DNA of 64,000 bases, taken from the NCBI GenBank assembly GCA_004431415.1, contig QPMI01000168.1, positions 162,477 through 226,476 on the forward strand, read 5' to 3'. The DNA comes from Cyanophora paradoxa (lineage: Eukaryota; Glaucocystophyceae; Cyanophorales; Cyanophoraceae). This document shows, piece after piece, positions 1 through 12,226 of this stretch. The number at the start of each line of letters is the position of its first letter. Within the stretch, counting starts at the first letter, position 1. The translations under genes were made by a program, and so were the position numbers. The notes beneath the pieces were generated by a model, which searched no databases, was not told where the DNA came from, and worked only from the letters and a program-made list of their open reading frames with translations.

Positions 1-521
1 GGTGCAGCGCCGATCCAGCAACAGCATCAGCAACAGGACAATCTCGCTCTCTGGTGCGAGAGGCAGCTGCGGGACCTGAGGTGTGTTCCACTACACACTT
101 CTGCCTTTGCGATTCTTGCCTTAAAGTTCCTCGGAACCAGGCTGGACATTGATACGGAGACTTTGCTATCTATTTTTTCAACTGAGATGTCTGATGGCGA
201 GATGCGAGATTACCTCCGTGACATCCTTGGGGAGTCTTTGGGCACTCGAAATGTCCGCCGCTTTTCGTTATTGTCATCTCCTCCACCAACTCTGTTCCGC
301 AGTTCGCAGAAGAGTTTATCCAGCGTTGGCGATTGACTCCGATTCCGAAGGCTGGCTCTCCTCAAGCTAGCAGCCTGTCAGGCTTCTCAACCCAGGCGAA
401 GGCAAAGGGCAAGAAGGGGAAGACAAAGGCCGTCCCACTCGCTCTCTCTTTTTCGGTCGCGAGTGAAAATAGGCCTAACCGAGGGGAGATCGTAGGCAGC
501 AGTAGCTCCCTGCACCCGTGA
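1..521 (+). CDS. GYF/PERQ (GIGYF)-like protein, C-terminal part, 5' truncated
   Basis: This is the 3' end of a gene entering from the left edge. A glutamine-rich stretch leads into a WCERQL motif, then after an intron (about 80-127) comes LDIDTETLLSIFSTEM and then MRDYLRDILGES. A second intron ends at about 309, followed by FAEEFIQRWR and a basic tail rich in K and G, with a stop at 519-521. The order WCxxQL, a short helical segment, a [YV]xDYLRDxLG motif and FAxxFxxRxR is what I know from the conserved C-terminal helical region of PERQ/GIGYF translational repressors. The GYF domain itself would lie outside the window. The identification rests on short motifs only. Confidence 0.45.
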
Positions 522-1411
522 ATCAGTCCGATTGCATACATTGTGTGCCCACGTGAATCAGTCCGGCGGTCTGTCCATGCATTTTGTTTTGCATGCATTG
601 GTCTGTGCTAACATCTGAGATTGTCGCCGGCTGAGAACTCGGGAAGTGCACGTGACGACTGGGTCATGCACATAGCGCTTGCTTGATGTACGTAGTTGCT
701 TGGCTCAGCGGCTTGTACTACGGCCTGTGATGGTAGGCCCTCCGGATCCATCAGACTTCGGCGGGGGCCCCCCGGGCCCCTAGGCCTTCGGGGGTGCACT
801 TTATCGAATTCATCAGATGGGGTCCCCCGGCCCCTTTGGCACCGGTGCCGGCGCCCAGGTGGGTTACCCTCTTTAAAATTTCCCTCACAGGCGCTGTCCC
901 GCACAACCTCGTACCGTAGTTTTAGAGAAAGTCGTAGGGATCTGGGAGAGCTTTAGGAAATGAAATTGAAAAGGAAATCCAACCAAATTGCCAACATGGG
1001 CCGCCCTGCGCGCCCATAGCTTGAGAAAGAGCAGTAGAGAGTAGCAAGATGGCCCTTGCCGGTTGCCTGCAAGCATGTGTCTACATCATGTGCAGCTGCT
1101 AGCTGCTAGCTGCTGCAAGCATGTGTGCATACAAGCAATGCTGCTAGCTTACATCATGCGTCTACGCTGAACGCATGTACACCCGCCTGAACTCGAACAC
1201 ACGTGTACCCCCCACCCCGCAAAGGCAGTATCTCCTGGTGCCCCAACTCGACGAGATTCAACACACGCTGGCCCAGTTCCACAGGGGGTGCACTACCTCC
1301 TTGGGGCCTCCAGGAATTTCGGCTGGCTCGCATTGCATCCGCACCGGTAGTCCTGGCTGACCCATCGTTGTATCCAGCTTGTCCAGAGCTCCAAAGCAAA
1401 TTGCCCCATCC
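522..1411. other. Intergenic region, no gene seen
   Basis: About 890 bases lie between the GIGYF-like gene and the end of the CDP-DAG synthase gene. The 13-mer GTGAATCAGTCCG occurs at 518-530 and 553-565. A GC-rich stretch at 740-905 ends in GGGTTACCCTCTTTAAAATTTCCC, loosely like part of the dispersed repeat found at 4972 and 13120. Around 1090-1150 there are CTGCTAGCTG and GCAAGCATGTGTG repeats. I see no convincing coding exon. Confidence 0.5.
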
Positions 1412-3230
1412 TTACATTCTTGAGAGCCTCTCATGCAGACGCTGGTAGAGCTCCATCTGGAACACGGATGCAGGCGTCGGATAAAACCCCATAACGTCAG
1501 GTCCAGACAAACCTGCTGAGATGCAGGCAACCTCATGATTTTGTTAAGGAGGCTTGTCACATCAATTGTTGAACTCCGAATGAATGTCAGGTGATATACG
1601 TAAGCAAAGAGCCCTGCAATACTGAATTTAAGCGAGCAATGATGCAAGGTGTGACGAAAGGCACCCGTAATGAATTGGCCTGCGAGTCCACGTCAGAATT
1701 TCATAGCAATAAGCCAGCATAAACACGCACAGTCCATCCGATCTGTGATTCCCCCATGGCCTGGAATCGTCCCGGAGAAGTCCTTCAGCTTGAACGCCCG
1801 CTTGAAGCCACTTGCGAAGAACCCCCCAAATGGAGCAACGATGGATGCAAAGAATGCGAAGATCAACGAGTGAAGTTGGATGGGTAGCACGGTAAGCGTT
1901 GCCCTGTGTTGTCCAAGCTACCGAGTTGCTTAGCGCCAGCATCGAACCTGAAGAAAGAAACAGAACAAGCTTTACCACATGAGACATGAATGCAGGAAGA
2001 CGATACTGTTGGGGCGAGAAGATGGAGTCTGGGTCGCAATGGATGGTGTCTGACAGGAAATCCTGGCAAGCGAAGGTGAGACGAGACAATTCAACAAAGC
2101 CAAGGCGTCGAACCGGCCGAGGGCAGATCATCCAGTCAAATTGAGTGAGGAACTTGGCCCAAAAGAACCCAAAAATCAAGGTAGAGATCATTCCACCAAT
2201 GAAGCCCTCCCAGGTCTTCTTAGGAGAAAGCTTTATCAACTGCAATCACATGAGCATCCATTGTTGGAGACAGACGCAGATATTCAGACCGGGTGGCGAC
2301 CCAAGAAGTAGCCGAACAGGTACGCTGCATGCACCATGGGCATGTTTTGAGGTCGAAAAAGAAAGCAGGCGGACCCGTGATATCATTCATGATGACCAGA
2401 CTTGCAGGCAACACAAACCAGATGAGGCCCTCGTACACATTGTTGATCCTGTCATGGGGCCAATGAGCTCATGGTGGAATAGCGCTCGACATGATGCACA
2501 CATGAAGTTCGATTGGACGACAACAATGAGTAGCACCATATGAATCCAAGCAAACTGCTGGAATTGATATCTAACTACGGGTGAGCCAACCAGAGAAAAA
2601 GGCCGAGATAAGAAAACATACTTGTAGGTGTTCTCGTCCCGAAGACTCCAGACGAACGCCATAAACCCTGCAATGGGTACGTTCAAAAACTAAACTTTAC
2701 CATGACTGCACTGCACGCAAACATACCGCACACGTAGAGGGCGAAGGAGATGAAAAAATGGTACCGCACGAGCGGGACAATGGGAATCTTCAGCGACGTG
2801 GACGCAAGTATGTACTTCTCCACGTATCCAAGAGCGCCCTTCCCGTAAACGAAGAAAAGACAGGTAGCTAAGAAGTACCTGGGGAGGGCAATCGTTCGAT
2901 TGAAAGCGCGTAAGAGCGAGAGAAAAAGAACCCGCACCAGTGAATCGTCTTGAAATATGGTATTCTCCTTTCCTGCTTCTTGATCACAGCGCATTTAAGG
3001 CCTATGATTTCCTTGAAGGAGAGGATCTGAATCCCAATGACCAGCGCCGCAACTGGCGACGGTGCGGTGTGGGAACGGAGAGGGAGCCGAATGCGCGACC
3101 GCGAGCCCATACCGTATACGTGACCAGCGTACAAGATGAGGAAGAAAGCGACGATCATGAGGAACGTGCTCGCGGACCGGACTGCGAAGTTCCGGAGCTT
3201 GGAGGGCTGTCTTGCGGACGATGCCGCCAT
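1412..3230 (-). CDS. Phosphatidate cytidylyltransferase (CDP-diacylglycerol synthase)
   Basis: This enzyme makes CDP-diacylglycerol from phosphatidic acid and CTP and is an integral membrane protein of the ER. Reading exons on the minus strand from ATG 3230 gives a hydrophobic N-terminus ([15 protein letters not shown]), then several membrane segments. At about 2150-2240 comes the highly typical [13 protein letters not shown] motif, followed by a [15 protein letters not shown] segment and the family signature [11 protein letters not shown] at about 1735-1760. The chain continues over two small introns as [15 protein letters not shown] and ends in [13 protein letters not shown], with TAA at 1412-1414. 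The signature order (KKTWEG, then SxxKRxxxxKDF, then GHGGxxDRxD) is diagnostic of the CDS family. There are about eight introns. The gene is divergent from the mTERF gene. Confidence 0.9.
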
Positions 3231-3718
3231 TGGCTGGGCAGCCGAGCCGCCGTATCCGCCATTGGAAGTGCGGACGGGGGAGTTAGCACCAGCGCGCGGA
3301 ACGGCTGCGTCCCGGTCAGACCGATCCCTGTCACCGGCGGGATTCGCCCTCCTCCGAGCGCGCGAACTGCGCGTACGTTATACGCGGCGCAGAGTCTGCG
3401 TGCGGGGACGGCAGCCGGTCGCACCGCTGGGGGCTGGCTGATTGCTCTCTCTCGCTGCTCGCCGTACGACCCGGGTTGCGTCGCCCGGCCATCCCGCGGT
3501 TGCTGCGAGCTCTGTAGGCGCGCCCAGAGCGACGCAGCCGACTCAGGAGGGCACTGCACTTGTACCCCCAACACACCCCTGGGCCCTGTCACTCACTGTC
3601 ACTCAGGCACACTGACGCAGCGTCCACAGCACACGCAGGCACATCGGCACTGCAGTTTAGCTGCACCCGGAGCGAATACGGTACTCTACGTTGCACCGCT
3701 CCGATTCTAGCGGCGACG
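3231..3718. promoter_or_regulatory. Divergent promoter region, CDP-DAG synthase / mTERF
   Basis: 488 GC-rich bases lie between the two start codons. There is no clear TATA box. Several GTACG and TACGTTATACG-type short palindromic words are present. A shared bidirectional promoter is inferred from gene orientation only. Confidence 0.4.
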
Positions 3719-4885
3719 ATGTTTGCGGCGCCGGCGGCCCTCGCCGGCCCCGCGCGCATCATTCCTGGATGCGTTGGGGACCGTATCACCTGTGACGTTG
3801 ATGTCACGCGGCGGCGGCCCTCCGCAACGAAGTCCCCCATGTTGATCGGACATATCTCCTCCCCGTCACAGGCCGCGCTGTCTCGCGCCGGGCCGCCGAT
3901 CTTTATGGCCGCTAGGCGGCAAGCGGACACGGGAGACGGATCCGAAGACCCCAGCCAAGCGCAGCCGGCGCTGCGGACCCGGTCCGGCAAAGGAGAGGGC
4001 CGACAGCTGCCCCTGCGGGTTGAGGAGGGAGGCCGTGCGAGTCCGAGTAAACCTGCGCGGCGCTTAGTCGAAACTCCGCCTCAGCGCGAGGACCTGCTGG
4101 ATTTGGGTCTCACGTTGGAAGATCTCCCGACTCCGCTGCGGCGGGTGGAGCGCTCCAAAGTTGTCTTGGAGAGCGAGGATTTCCTCGAGGAAACAGCCGG
4201 ACTGCTGAACCTGTGAGTTCGATCCTCCGCATGTGCATCACTGTTAATTTCAAACTGGATTGCAGGTCGCCAGACGCGTTCCCGCGCGCGCTGCGCTCGC
4301 GCCTCTTGAGAGTGGAGAAGAACCGGCCGGATGAGCCAATCGTACAGTTCCTGCTTTCGACCGGAATAGACCGACACGATCTGAATGAAATGCTCGAGGC
4401 CTACCCTCGTTTATTGAAAGTCAAAGTCACGGACGCGCTTCAACAGGTGCTTCTGCGAGCTCACTAACACTTGCAACTCGACAAATGCGCTGACCCCCTG
4501 TGCAGAAAGTGGACTTCCTTTTCGTTCAGCTCAAGATGGGCCCTGAAGAGCTTGTGGAGTAAGCCCATCACAAATTCTTGGCGTTGACCCCGTCCTGGCT
4601 TACACGGAATTGCAGATTTCCGCAGTATTTGACATATGATCTGAACACAAGGATCCACCCGAGACACGCTTTCTTGTCTATAACACGCCTACGAGAACGG
4701 TTCTTCAGACCAAGACTTGCAACATGGGTGAGTCCTTCTGTCTTATCATCGCAACGAGTCTGATGCATTTGCAGATTACGCCGAGTGATCCTCGCTTTGC
4801 GCAGCACGTTGCGAAGCGCACAGTCGAGGAGTACTCGCTCTTCCTCTCCGAGTTTCTGGCCAGCATTGAAGGAAAGCAATTCTGA
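3719..4885 (+). CDS. mTERF-domain protein, probably organellar
   Basis: The start ATG at 3719 opens an alanine/arginine-rich N-terminus (MFAAPAALAGPARI) that looks like an organelle transit peptide. The body has repeated helical units: LGLTLEDLPTPLRRVERS, then after an intron (about 4212-4265) RLLRVEKNRPDEPIVQFLLSTGID and LNEMLEAYPRLL, then KVDFLFVQLKMGPEEL. The exon at 4616-4680 reads FPQYLTYDLNTRIHPRHAF, the proline-tyrosine/IxPRxxF motif characteristic of mTERF repeats. The last exon ends in SLFLSEFLASIEGKQF with TGA at 4883-4885. Family members bind organellar nucleic acid and affect transcription termination or RNA metabolism. Which organelle and which target cannot be told. Confidence 0.8.
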
Positions 4886-4971
4886 ATTAGGATCCAGTGC
4901 TGATGTGTATTCAAAATTTCACATAATATTTTTTTACGATTACGATTACGTTTCCGCTAGCTGCTATTAGA

Positions 4972-5145
4972 CGTAGAGGCCTGTAGGTGGCCACACCTCC
5001 CTTTTCAGTCGGACGGGGCACCCCTCCCTTCGGGGGCTCCAGCGGGTTACGTTCTTTATTTTCCCGAACAGTACAGGTATCTGTTTCAAGCGCAAGGAGG
5101 ATTCTGCGCGCGGTGGCGCCCGTGGCATGGAAAGAGCAATTCTAA
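4972..5145 (+). repeat. Dispersed repeat, copy A (about 175 bp)
   Basis: This segment begins CGTAGAGGCCTGTAG, contains GGGTTACGTTCTTTATTTTC and CCCGAACAG, and ends GGAAAGAGCAATTCT. It matches 13120-13294 in the same orientation with scattered substitutions and small length changes. Both copies lie just 3' of a plus-strand gene. There are no inverted termini or coding potential, and I see no clear tRNA-type A/B boxes, so a SINE or other short nonautonomous element is only a guess. Confidence 0.75.
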
Positions 5146-5523
5146 ATGTGATTTTGGCGCCTCTGAGATGCACTCGAGGCGAGCTCCTGCACGTCCCCGC
5201 CGTGCCCGCCCACCGAACCCCCCCCCCCCCCCCCCCTCCTCCTCAGAAAACACCTGTACCCAGGCTGGACTTGGCAGCGGCCTTGGCAGCCTTGAAGCCG
5301 TGGCGCCCGGCGCTGCCTGGCACGCTGGCAACGTCGAAGCTGCATAGCGTTTGGATTTGAAGTCAGCGCATACGTCGGCATCGTCGGCATTGGCATCTAG
5401 CTCGATATCGACCGCACAATCTGGCATCGCGCGGACGCTGAGCGACATCGAAAACCCTCTCTTGACGCGTTCAATCTCCCGCATACCACGGCGCACATCG
5501 GCAGCGCCGGCCGCGGCGGGCCG
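5146..5523. other. Intergenic with poly-C tract
   Basis: A pure C run of about 18 bases lies at 5218-5237, followed by CTCCTCCTC. The rest is GC-rich with no exon I can support. The 5' exon of the zf-HIT gene may lie in its right part. Confidence 0.4.
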
Positions 5524-6974
5524 GATGGCCGCCGCCACGCTTCCGACATCAAGCTCGCTGTGCAGTGCGTCGGCACCGGCCCGCGTTTCAATACGCGTCC
5601 TTGTAGTCAATGCGCACGCAGACTTGCCCCAGAGGAGGCCCCGTTCGTGCAGATCGAGCGGGTCTGCGCTGTGTGTGCGCGGCAGATCAGCAAGTACGCG
5701 TGTCCTCGCTGCAACATTCGGTATTGCTCCATCCAGTGCTACAAGGTGAATTTATTTCCATACATTCCCAGAACGCGCTCACAAAACGTCAGGGGCACTC
5801 AGGCCGTTGCGTGTCCGAGTTTGCGAACGAACAGGCTAAGGCAAGTCTCCAGGGCCAACGCGCAGATGACGCTTCAGCTCGCGAGGTGCAAATTTCGTGA
5901 GAAACCTCCGTGGTATATCTGATGCGAAGCAGATATTGGAAATTCTGCGTCGAATGCCGCTCGATGACTCGGACGGCTCGGATGCAGAGGATGACGAAGG
6001 CGGCGTCAAAGAAGATGTGCTGAAACGTCTTTCACAGCAGCTTTCAACGGGTGTGCTCGCCGTTCACGCAGCAGGCTGGCGGTTGCAAACTTTTCATGTG
6101 CAGGGGCTTCTGCTGAGGAAGTTCTTGCGGGGATGCCAGAAGAGTTGGTCAAAGAATTCCAGCAGAGTTTAGCAAATGGAGAGCTGTCGGAACACGTCGA
6201 GCTTTGGAAACCCTTCTGGAGCCCTGAGATTGCTGTGAGGGTCTCAGCTTACCTCTGTTGTCTTTTGGCTGCTCACTTCTGCTGAACAGATTCGTGATAT
6301 TCCTCAAGTTGTGGGCGCTCCTCCTGAAATTCAGTCTCTGACCAAGGTTGAGCCCTCGAGCGAGCTCAAGTACCATGCAGTTAATGTCATGTACGTAAAT
6401 TTGAGACCATATGAAACCGCAGTTGTGTAATCTGAAAAGGTGGCCCTCAGTTATGCCTACGCAAGTACATGTCGATATTACAATGGCGCCTGGAGGGATG
6501 ACTCTGTGAATGCCGCTGCAACATTCATGCAAATCGCAAGAGTTGTCAGCGAAAACGCTCAATATCAATCTCTCGTTGATGCCCTGGACGGCTCTGTATC
6601 GCAGGCCATGCAGGTACATTAAAGCTCGTCTTGTTCCTTTTCAGTCCTGCATATCCTCTCTGATGGAAGTTTATTCAACGCCCCAGCCAAGCCCCGGATT
6701 CCCTCGGAAAGCAGCGATTGCGCTCGTCAGGGACGTTTTTGATATACTCTCGTCGAAAGAATTTGTCGATGCTGCTTTCTTCGACTCTTGCGGCATCCTT
6801 GATGCTGGGGTCAACGAAATGAAGAACACCCTATCAAAAGGAGAGTGCCGGCCCCTCAAGCAGGCAAGAGCAAAGCTCATGTTTTTCCGGTCCTGGTTCA
6901 GAGCCAAAGCAGACGATTTATTGCTTCTTAGGACCGATGTAGGACAATACCTGTGTACTTGGAATCATACTTGA
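5524..6974 (+). CDS. ZNHIT2: Zinc-finger HIT protein, ZNHIT2-like
   Basis: The exon at about 5561-5745 encodes CSQC followed by VCAVCARQISKYACPRCNIR and YCSIQCYK. Spliced to the next exon (about 5791) this gives GHSGRC, completing the C4-C2-HC pattern of a zf-HIT domain. Next comes ILEILRRMPLDD with an acidic stretch, then LAGMPEELVKEFQQSLANGEL and ELWKPFWSPEI at about 6125-6230, which resembles the conserved ZNHIT2 core. The C-terminal exons run to a TGA at 6972-6974. In animals ZNHIT2 links R2TP chaperones to U5 snRNP assembly. The first exon is uncertain: ATG 5524 is the nearest good candidate, but the zinc-finger exon is entered in another frame through an acceptor near 5560. There are at least six introns. 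Confidence 0.75.
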
Positions 6975-7557
6975 AAGTCCAACCCCGTCCGACGATCCAA
7001 CCTGAAATCGGAAGTCCAGCCAAGTCCCCTGGCCCGGTCCCACGTGCACGCGTACGGACATTTCCAGTATGCGCATGCATGTGCATACGGGGGGTGCCAG
7101 GGTGCGGCATCACGGCATCGTGTCTAGATCTCAGAGTCTCGGGGCAGCGCAGCGGGGCCTAGGCGGTCTGCAGCTGGTGCTGCCAGGCTGGTGCCCGCCA
7201 GCTATACGCTAGCGCTAGCGCTGGAGGTGAAGGAGAACGCTCAGCGGCTTCTGCGAACTATCATAGTATCAAGTGTATAATCTACACTAATGCGCAACTT
7301 GGCAACGGCAGCATGGAGACATTTGAGGCAGCATGCGCAACGTTAACGCCCGGGCTACAAGCTAATGTGGATCCGGATTGCATACAGTGCGCCGAACAGT
7401 GGGCTGCAGCTGGCCATGGAGCGAACATTCGACCGCTTGCAATTGTGTACCCCCAGCTCGCGCCCCAGTGGCCCCGCGGCTTTAGAGCGAGAGTAGCGCT
7501 CAAGAGTAGCGCGTTTTGTTAGCTAAAAGCGCTTGGGCGCTCCTTTCGTTAGCTGCC
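6975..7557. other. Intergenic / promoter region with AGCGCTAGCGCT palindrome
   Basis: 583 bases between the ZNHIT2-like gene and the UTP13 start. A palindromic CGCTAGCGCTAGCGCTGG stretch lies at about 7208-7225. The same word recurs in other intergenic regions of the window. No exon is supported here. Confidence 0.4.
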
Positions 7558-10500
7558 ATGGAGAGCGCCGACGCTGATCGGCCACGGCGACCGGTGCTGC
7601 GGACGCACTTCGAGGTCGGAAGCACTCTGTCTATGTTCTACACGGGTGGAAGAGTGCGTCGCTTGCAACTCTTGTCTCGCGCGGGGCGGCTGAGTTTTGC
7701 GGCAGGTTGCTGTGCTTCCCAGCGAAGACGCGCTTGCGTGCCCCTGCGCGGAGAAGATTAAGATCGTCGATCTCGAGACCGGAGACGTTCGCGTATCGCT
7801 AGCTGGGGTGAGACCTGGCACTCTGTTCTCGCGATAGTCAGCGCTAGCTGCCCACGTGCGACTCGCGCCCAGGACTCGGAGGTCATCACGGCACTGGCAA
7901 TTCATCCAAGCGGGTTAATCGCAGCGGGTGCCAGCCGCTCTCTGCAGCTGTACGTGTGGGACCTGGAGACGGGTGCTCAGAAGCGCGTGTTTCGGGTGCG
8001 CTTGCCGTGCTGCGTACGCTGGGTCAGCGCACCTGGGAGAATGCGAGAGGCCGCAGGCTCACGAGGGGAATGTCGTCACTGCAATGGAGTTCGATTCGAC
8101 TGGCCACTACCTTTGCACAGGCGCCGCTGACGGGACAGTACGCGTTTGGGATTCTGAGGGCTGGTATTGCACGCATCAGTTCAAAGGCCACCGTGCGGTG
8201 ATCACGCGCATCTTGTTCCACCCGGATCCGCATCGGTACATGGTCATCACTGGCGCTGAGGATGGGTCTCTGCGTTGCTGGGACATGGTTTCAAAGAAGA
8301 GGTACGAGACTCGGCTTCAGCGAGGCTCTCTTTGTCTAAACTAGCTCGCAGCACGAGTTCTGAGCTTGCTGGACACGATTCCGCAATCACGGGCATTGCC
8401 GTCTCTCCCTGTGGATGGCTCTTGGTTTCTGGATCCAGAGACAAAACTATGAACGTCTGGGATCTCCGAAAGTTCCTGCTATTGACATCAGCACCTGTTT
8501 ACGAGGTGAATTGGGGCCACTTGCATCGTCGGCTTTTGCTCACGCTTAGCCCCAGGCTGTTGAAAGCATCCGAGTACTTCCAAGCGACATGCAGATTCGT
8601 GAAAAAGTGGGCGAGAATCGGAAGCCATCGTTCAAAAGCTCAAAGAAGGGCGCCTCATGTAGGTGTGGGCTCTTGTACCATGCATCGCTTGTCACGGGCT
8701 GCAATTCATGTGTCCTCTCGTGCAGTGCATTCGAAGTATTGGTCGTCGGTGATCGAGGAGAGCTTCGGGTTTTCGATCTCCAGCGACAACCTTCAGATTC
8801 GTGGATGGCCACGTCCTGTTTTGTACAGGCGAATAAGATATCGGGCACAGTGTATAAAGATGTAATGTACGCTTTGAGTTTATTTCCTTGGTTGTTGATC
8901 TGTTCCTGTATTCATTTTTTCTCAGCGTGCTCTCGGCAAAGCACCAGATTATCTCTGTTTCAGCAGAGCACAACATCGAAGTGCTCGATTTCCTGGAGGA
9001 AGACCCTGCTTCACAGCGCTTTTCTCTGCGAAAGGTCTTGCTCGGGAACATGGATGAATTGATTGATGTGTGCTACATCGCCTCAAGCAGTTACGTTGCC
9101 GTTGCAACGAACTCTGAGCACGTGCGTCGCTTGCTCGTTTCTTTTTTGTTACATCTTAGAAGTTCGGCAGGTTAAACTTCTTGACCTGAAAACGAGGAAT
9201 TGTCAAGTTCTGGTTGGACACACTGGAATTGTTCTGTCGCTTGCAGTCGCTGTCGATGGGCAGCTTCTGGCATCGGCCGGAAAAGATAACACTGTGCGGG
9301 TGTGGAGTTTGACCAAGGAAGATGCTACAGGCTCGATGCAATCCTGGTGAGTGCTCGAGTGCTCCTGCTGTTACCCAATTGTGATGATGACATGCAACCG
9401 GCTGCAGCAGTGTAGCAATTGGAAACGGCCACACTGCAAGTATTGGCGCCGTCTCCTTCTCGAAGAAGACGAAAAATTTTGTTGCAAGCGTAGCAGAGGA
9501 TCGAACCCTGAAGGTCTGGGACTTGAGGCCTCTGGGTAAGTGCATTACCTTCGATTTTCGGTCAAAACACTATTTTTTATTTTTTACACCCAGCAGCCAA
9601 GCACAAGATCGATAATGCCCCCAACGAACTCCAGCTCAAAGCAGCTGCCACTGTCATTGCGCACAATGGCGACATCAACTGTGTTGCAGTCTCTCCGAAT
9701 GACAAGTTCATCGCAACTGGATCCCAAGACAAGACTGTCAAGGTCAATCTATGTCTTCCTCGTTTGCTGTTTGAATTCTTACCTGATCATGAACTTCTGA
9801 AGATATGGGCGCTGTCAGAAGGCAAGGCCCAATCACTTACACTTGCTGGCACGTGCACCGGCCACAAGCGAACAATATGGAGTGCTGCGTTTTCGCCTGT
9901 CGATCTCTGCTTGGCTTCATCTTCGGGGGACCAGACCATTAAGGTGCCTGTTAAACGTATTGCTGGTTTGTTTGACTGGCGCCCTCACTCGTTGCAGATC
10001 TGGTCATTGACAGACTTCACATGCTTGAAGGTTATCGAACTCCCTCAATCATATTTGCTTTTTCTCATTCCCGACCTGCTGCAGACACTCGAGGGCCACA
10101 CGAACTCAGTCTTGAGATGCTGTTTCATTTCTAGTGGCATGCAGGTAGGATGACACCAGCACAACTTTCCATCGTTGTGTGGTCATTGACGATTCACAGA
10201 TCCTATCCACGTCATCTGACACGCTTGTGAAGCTCTGGAACGTGAAGACATCCGAGTGTGTCTCGACAATGGATGCTCACTCTGACAAAGTGCATTCTAT
10301 TCCACATGTTCCTGTCTGCGTGCTGATTGCTCTTTTTGAACAGATTTGGGCACTGGCGGTGCATGCCAACGAGGAAGAGTTTATCACAGGGGGGTCTGAT
10401 AGCGTCATGAATATATGGGCCGACAAGACAACAGCAGTCGCCGAGGAGAAGACCCGAAATCTGGAAATGAACATTCTGCAGTATGGTTTTTTTCCCTTGG

Positions 10501-11332
10501 CTCCCTCGATTTTGCTGAATCGCCCGCTCAGGGAGCAGCAGTTGGCGAATTTTATCCGTCAAAAGGAGTTCCTGAAGGCTGCAGAGATTGCGTTCAGGCT
10601 TGATCGGGTGCACATCTTGTCGTGGTGGAATGATTCTATCTCTGCTGATGCACTTGCAGCCTCTGCGTTTGTTAGGAGTGTTGGAAAGCCTTCTAGCACA
10701 GTCGGAAGGTACTTGTGTGTCTAGCAATGGCTTGTCGTGATCCCAACAGTGTGCAGGTTCTCTGACGGAATTTCTAGAGCAGCTGTCTGCTGCTCAAGTG
10801 ACGAAAGTCTGTTTACTTCAAGCATTGGAGCGCTCCATCCACTAACATGCCCAAAACAGTTGTTGCACTACATTCGGGACTGGAACACCAGTGCACGGCA
10901 TGCCACAGTTGCACAGGTCTGCCCTCTATTCCATCCCTCGATCTCCTTGCGATTTCAGCTTTCATACAGATGGTGCTGGCCTCGATTCTCCGCTTGTTCC
11001 CTCCAGAAGAGATACTCAAATCCTCCAATTTCACGGAGGTTCTTTTCAGCAAAATGTATTAGAATGCCCGGTTTACACATCTAACGCTCTCCTGCATTCC
11101 CGTGCAGTTGCTTGCAGGATTGATACCGTACACGGAACGACACTTGGCACGTGCCCTGCGTCTCTACAGATCATCATTTCTGCTTGATGGGACCCTGTCA
11201 TCCATGGCAATCCTTGCACCAGAAAGTACCGTATGCACTACACAGTATGGCTGCGAGTCGCATGTGTACTGATATGCCATGTCACAGGCCGAACAGGCAT
11301 CCAAGAAGAGGAAGGTGAGGAGTGGTGACTGA
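7558..11332 (+). CDS. UTP13: UTP13/TBL3-like WD40 protein of the U3 snoRNP (SSU processome)
   Basis: ATG 7558 opens MESADADRPRRP then FEVGSTLSMFYTGG, matching the N-terminal start of the TBL3/UTP13 propeller. More than ten introns separate WD repeats ending in DGTVRVWD (about 8140), SRDKTMNVWDLR (about 8435-8470), GKDNTVRVWSL (about 9285), SQDKTVK (about 9725), SGDQTIK (about 9925), SDTLVKLWNVK (about 10220) and SDSVMNIWAD (about 10400). The C-terminal exon at about 10540-10610 reads QLANFIRQKEFLKAAEIAF, which fits the Utp13 C-terminal domain. The final exons continue through LLAGLIPYTERHLARALRLY and end AEQASKKRKV, a likely nuclear localisation signal, with TGA 11330-11332. The protein should act in the nucleolus in 18S rRNA processing. 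Confidence 0.85.
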
Positions 11333-11443
11333 CCGCGAAAACGGAAGAGCTGGAGGCGAACACGGGAGTGGTGCAAGGGAGGGAGGGAAGGAGGGAAGGG
11401 CGCCAGCCCAGGAGATCTACAAGGCCCTAGAGTCAATCAGTGA

Positions 11444-12226
11444 TTATGACAACGCCCCTAAGTAGTCCTCCTTGATCGAGCCGATAGCAAACTGCGGTGG
11501 ATCAGCAAAAAGAATGTAACGTGCGCGTTCCTGGCACGCACAATCTCTGACACATCAACACGGACACCGACAATCTTCAGTCGCACTTCTGTGTCTTTCT
11601 GAATTTTCACTGTCTGATCACCCGAAACATAGCAGGGTGGCGTGCTATGAGGATCGAAAGTCATATCCGTGGGGATGAGCTGTCCGTCGCCATCAGTTAA
11701 TCAGTGCAGCCGATTCTGGGGCGTGCCGCACGCGATTCGACACGAATATTTGCAGCGGCCCCGCGTCCGCGAAGAATCCCATCTTGTTAACCTGTTCCCC
11801 GACGATGGGCGTGACGACTACTGACGCTCAAACGAGAGACAGCGCACTTGGGAAACGACCGCATCGAGGACCTCGCCCTTGAATGGCTTGAAAACGATGG
11901 CGCTATACTTCACCTGCCGCGAATTCGACCTGGTAGCCACAGCGCGAACGGGTGGCGAGAGCGCACGACGAATACTGCGGCGCCGGTGCCCTCGCGCAGC
12001 TTGCCCTCGAGCTTCTCAGCGTTGCGGATCCCAGTCACTACAACCACGAAGCCATAGCGGCCGGAGCATGTCCCCTCCACCTCCCGTACAAGAGCGCCGA
12101 CAAGCTCCTTTTTGAGCTTAGGACCGAAGAGCTTCGGCTCCAGCGTAATCGTTCGCTCGAGCTCGACCTGCAGGCATGTTCACATTGAGCTGCGGGATCG
12201 CGCTCTCCGCGCACGTGAAAGAACAT
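11444..12226 (-). CDS. RPB7: RNA polymerase II subunit RPB7
   Basis: Exons on the minus strand read MFFHV, then VELERTITLEPKLFGPKL, EVEGTCSGRYGFVVVVTG, an exon with FKPFKGEVLDAVV, VNKMGFFADAGPLQIFVS, then LIPTDMTFDPHSTPPCYV, KDTEVRLKIVGVRVDVSEI and finally FAIGSIKEDYLG with TAA at 11444-11446. This is the RPB7 chain end to end: an N-terminal RNP-like tip domain and a C-terminal OB/S1 fold, close to the usual length of about 170 residues. RPB7 pairs with RPB4 as the Pol II stalk. At least four introns are visible. The gene is convergent with UTP13, with only about 110 bases between stops. Confidence 0.92.
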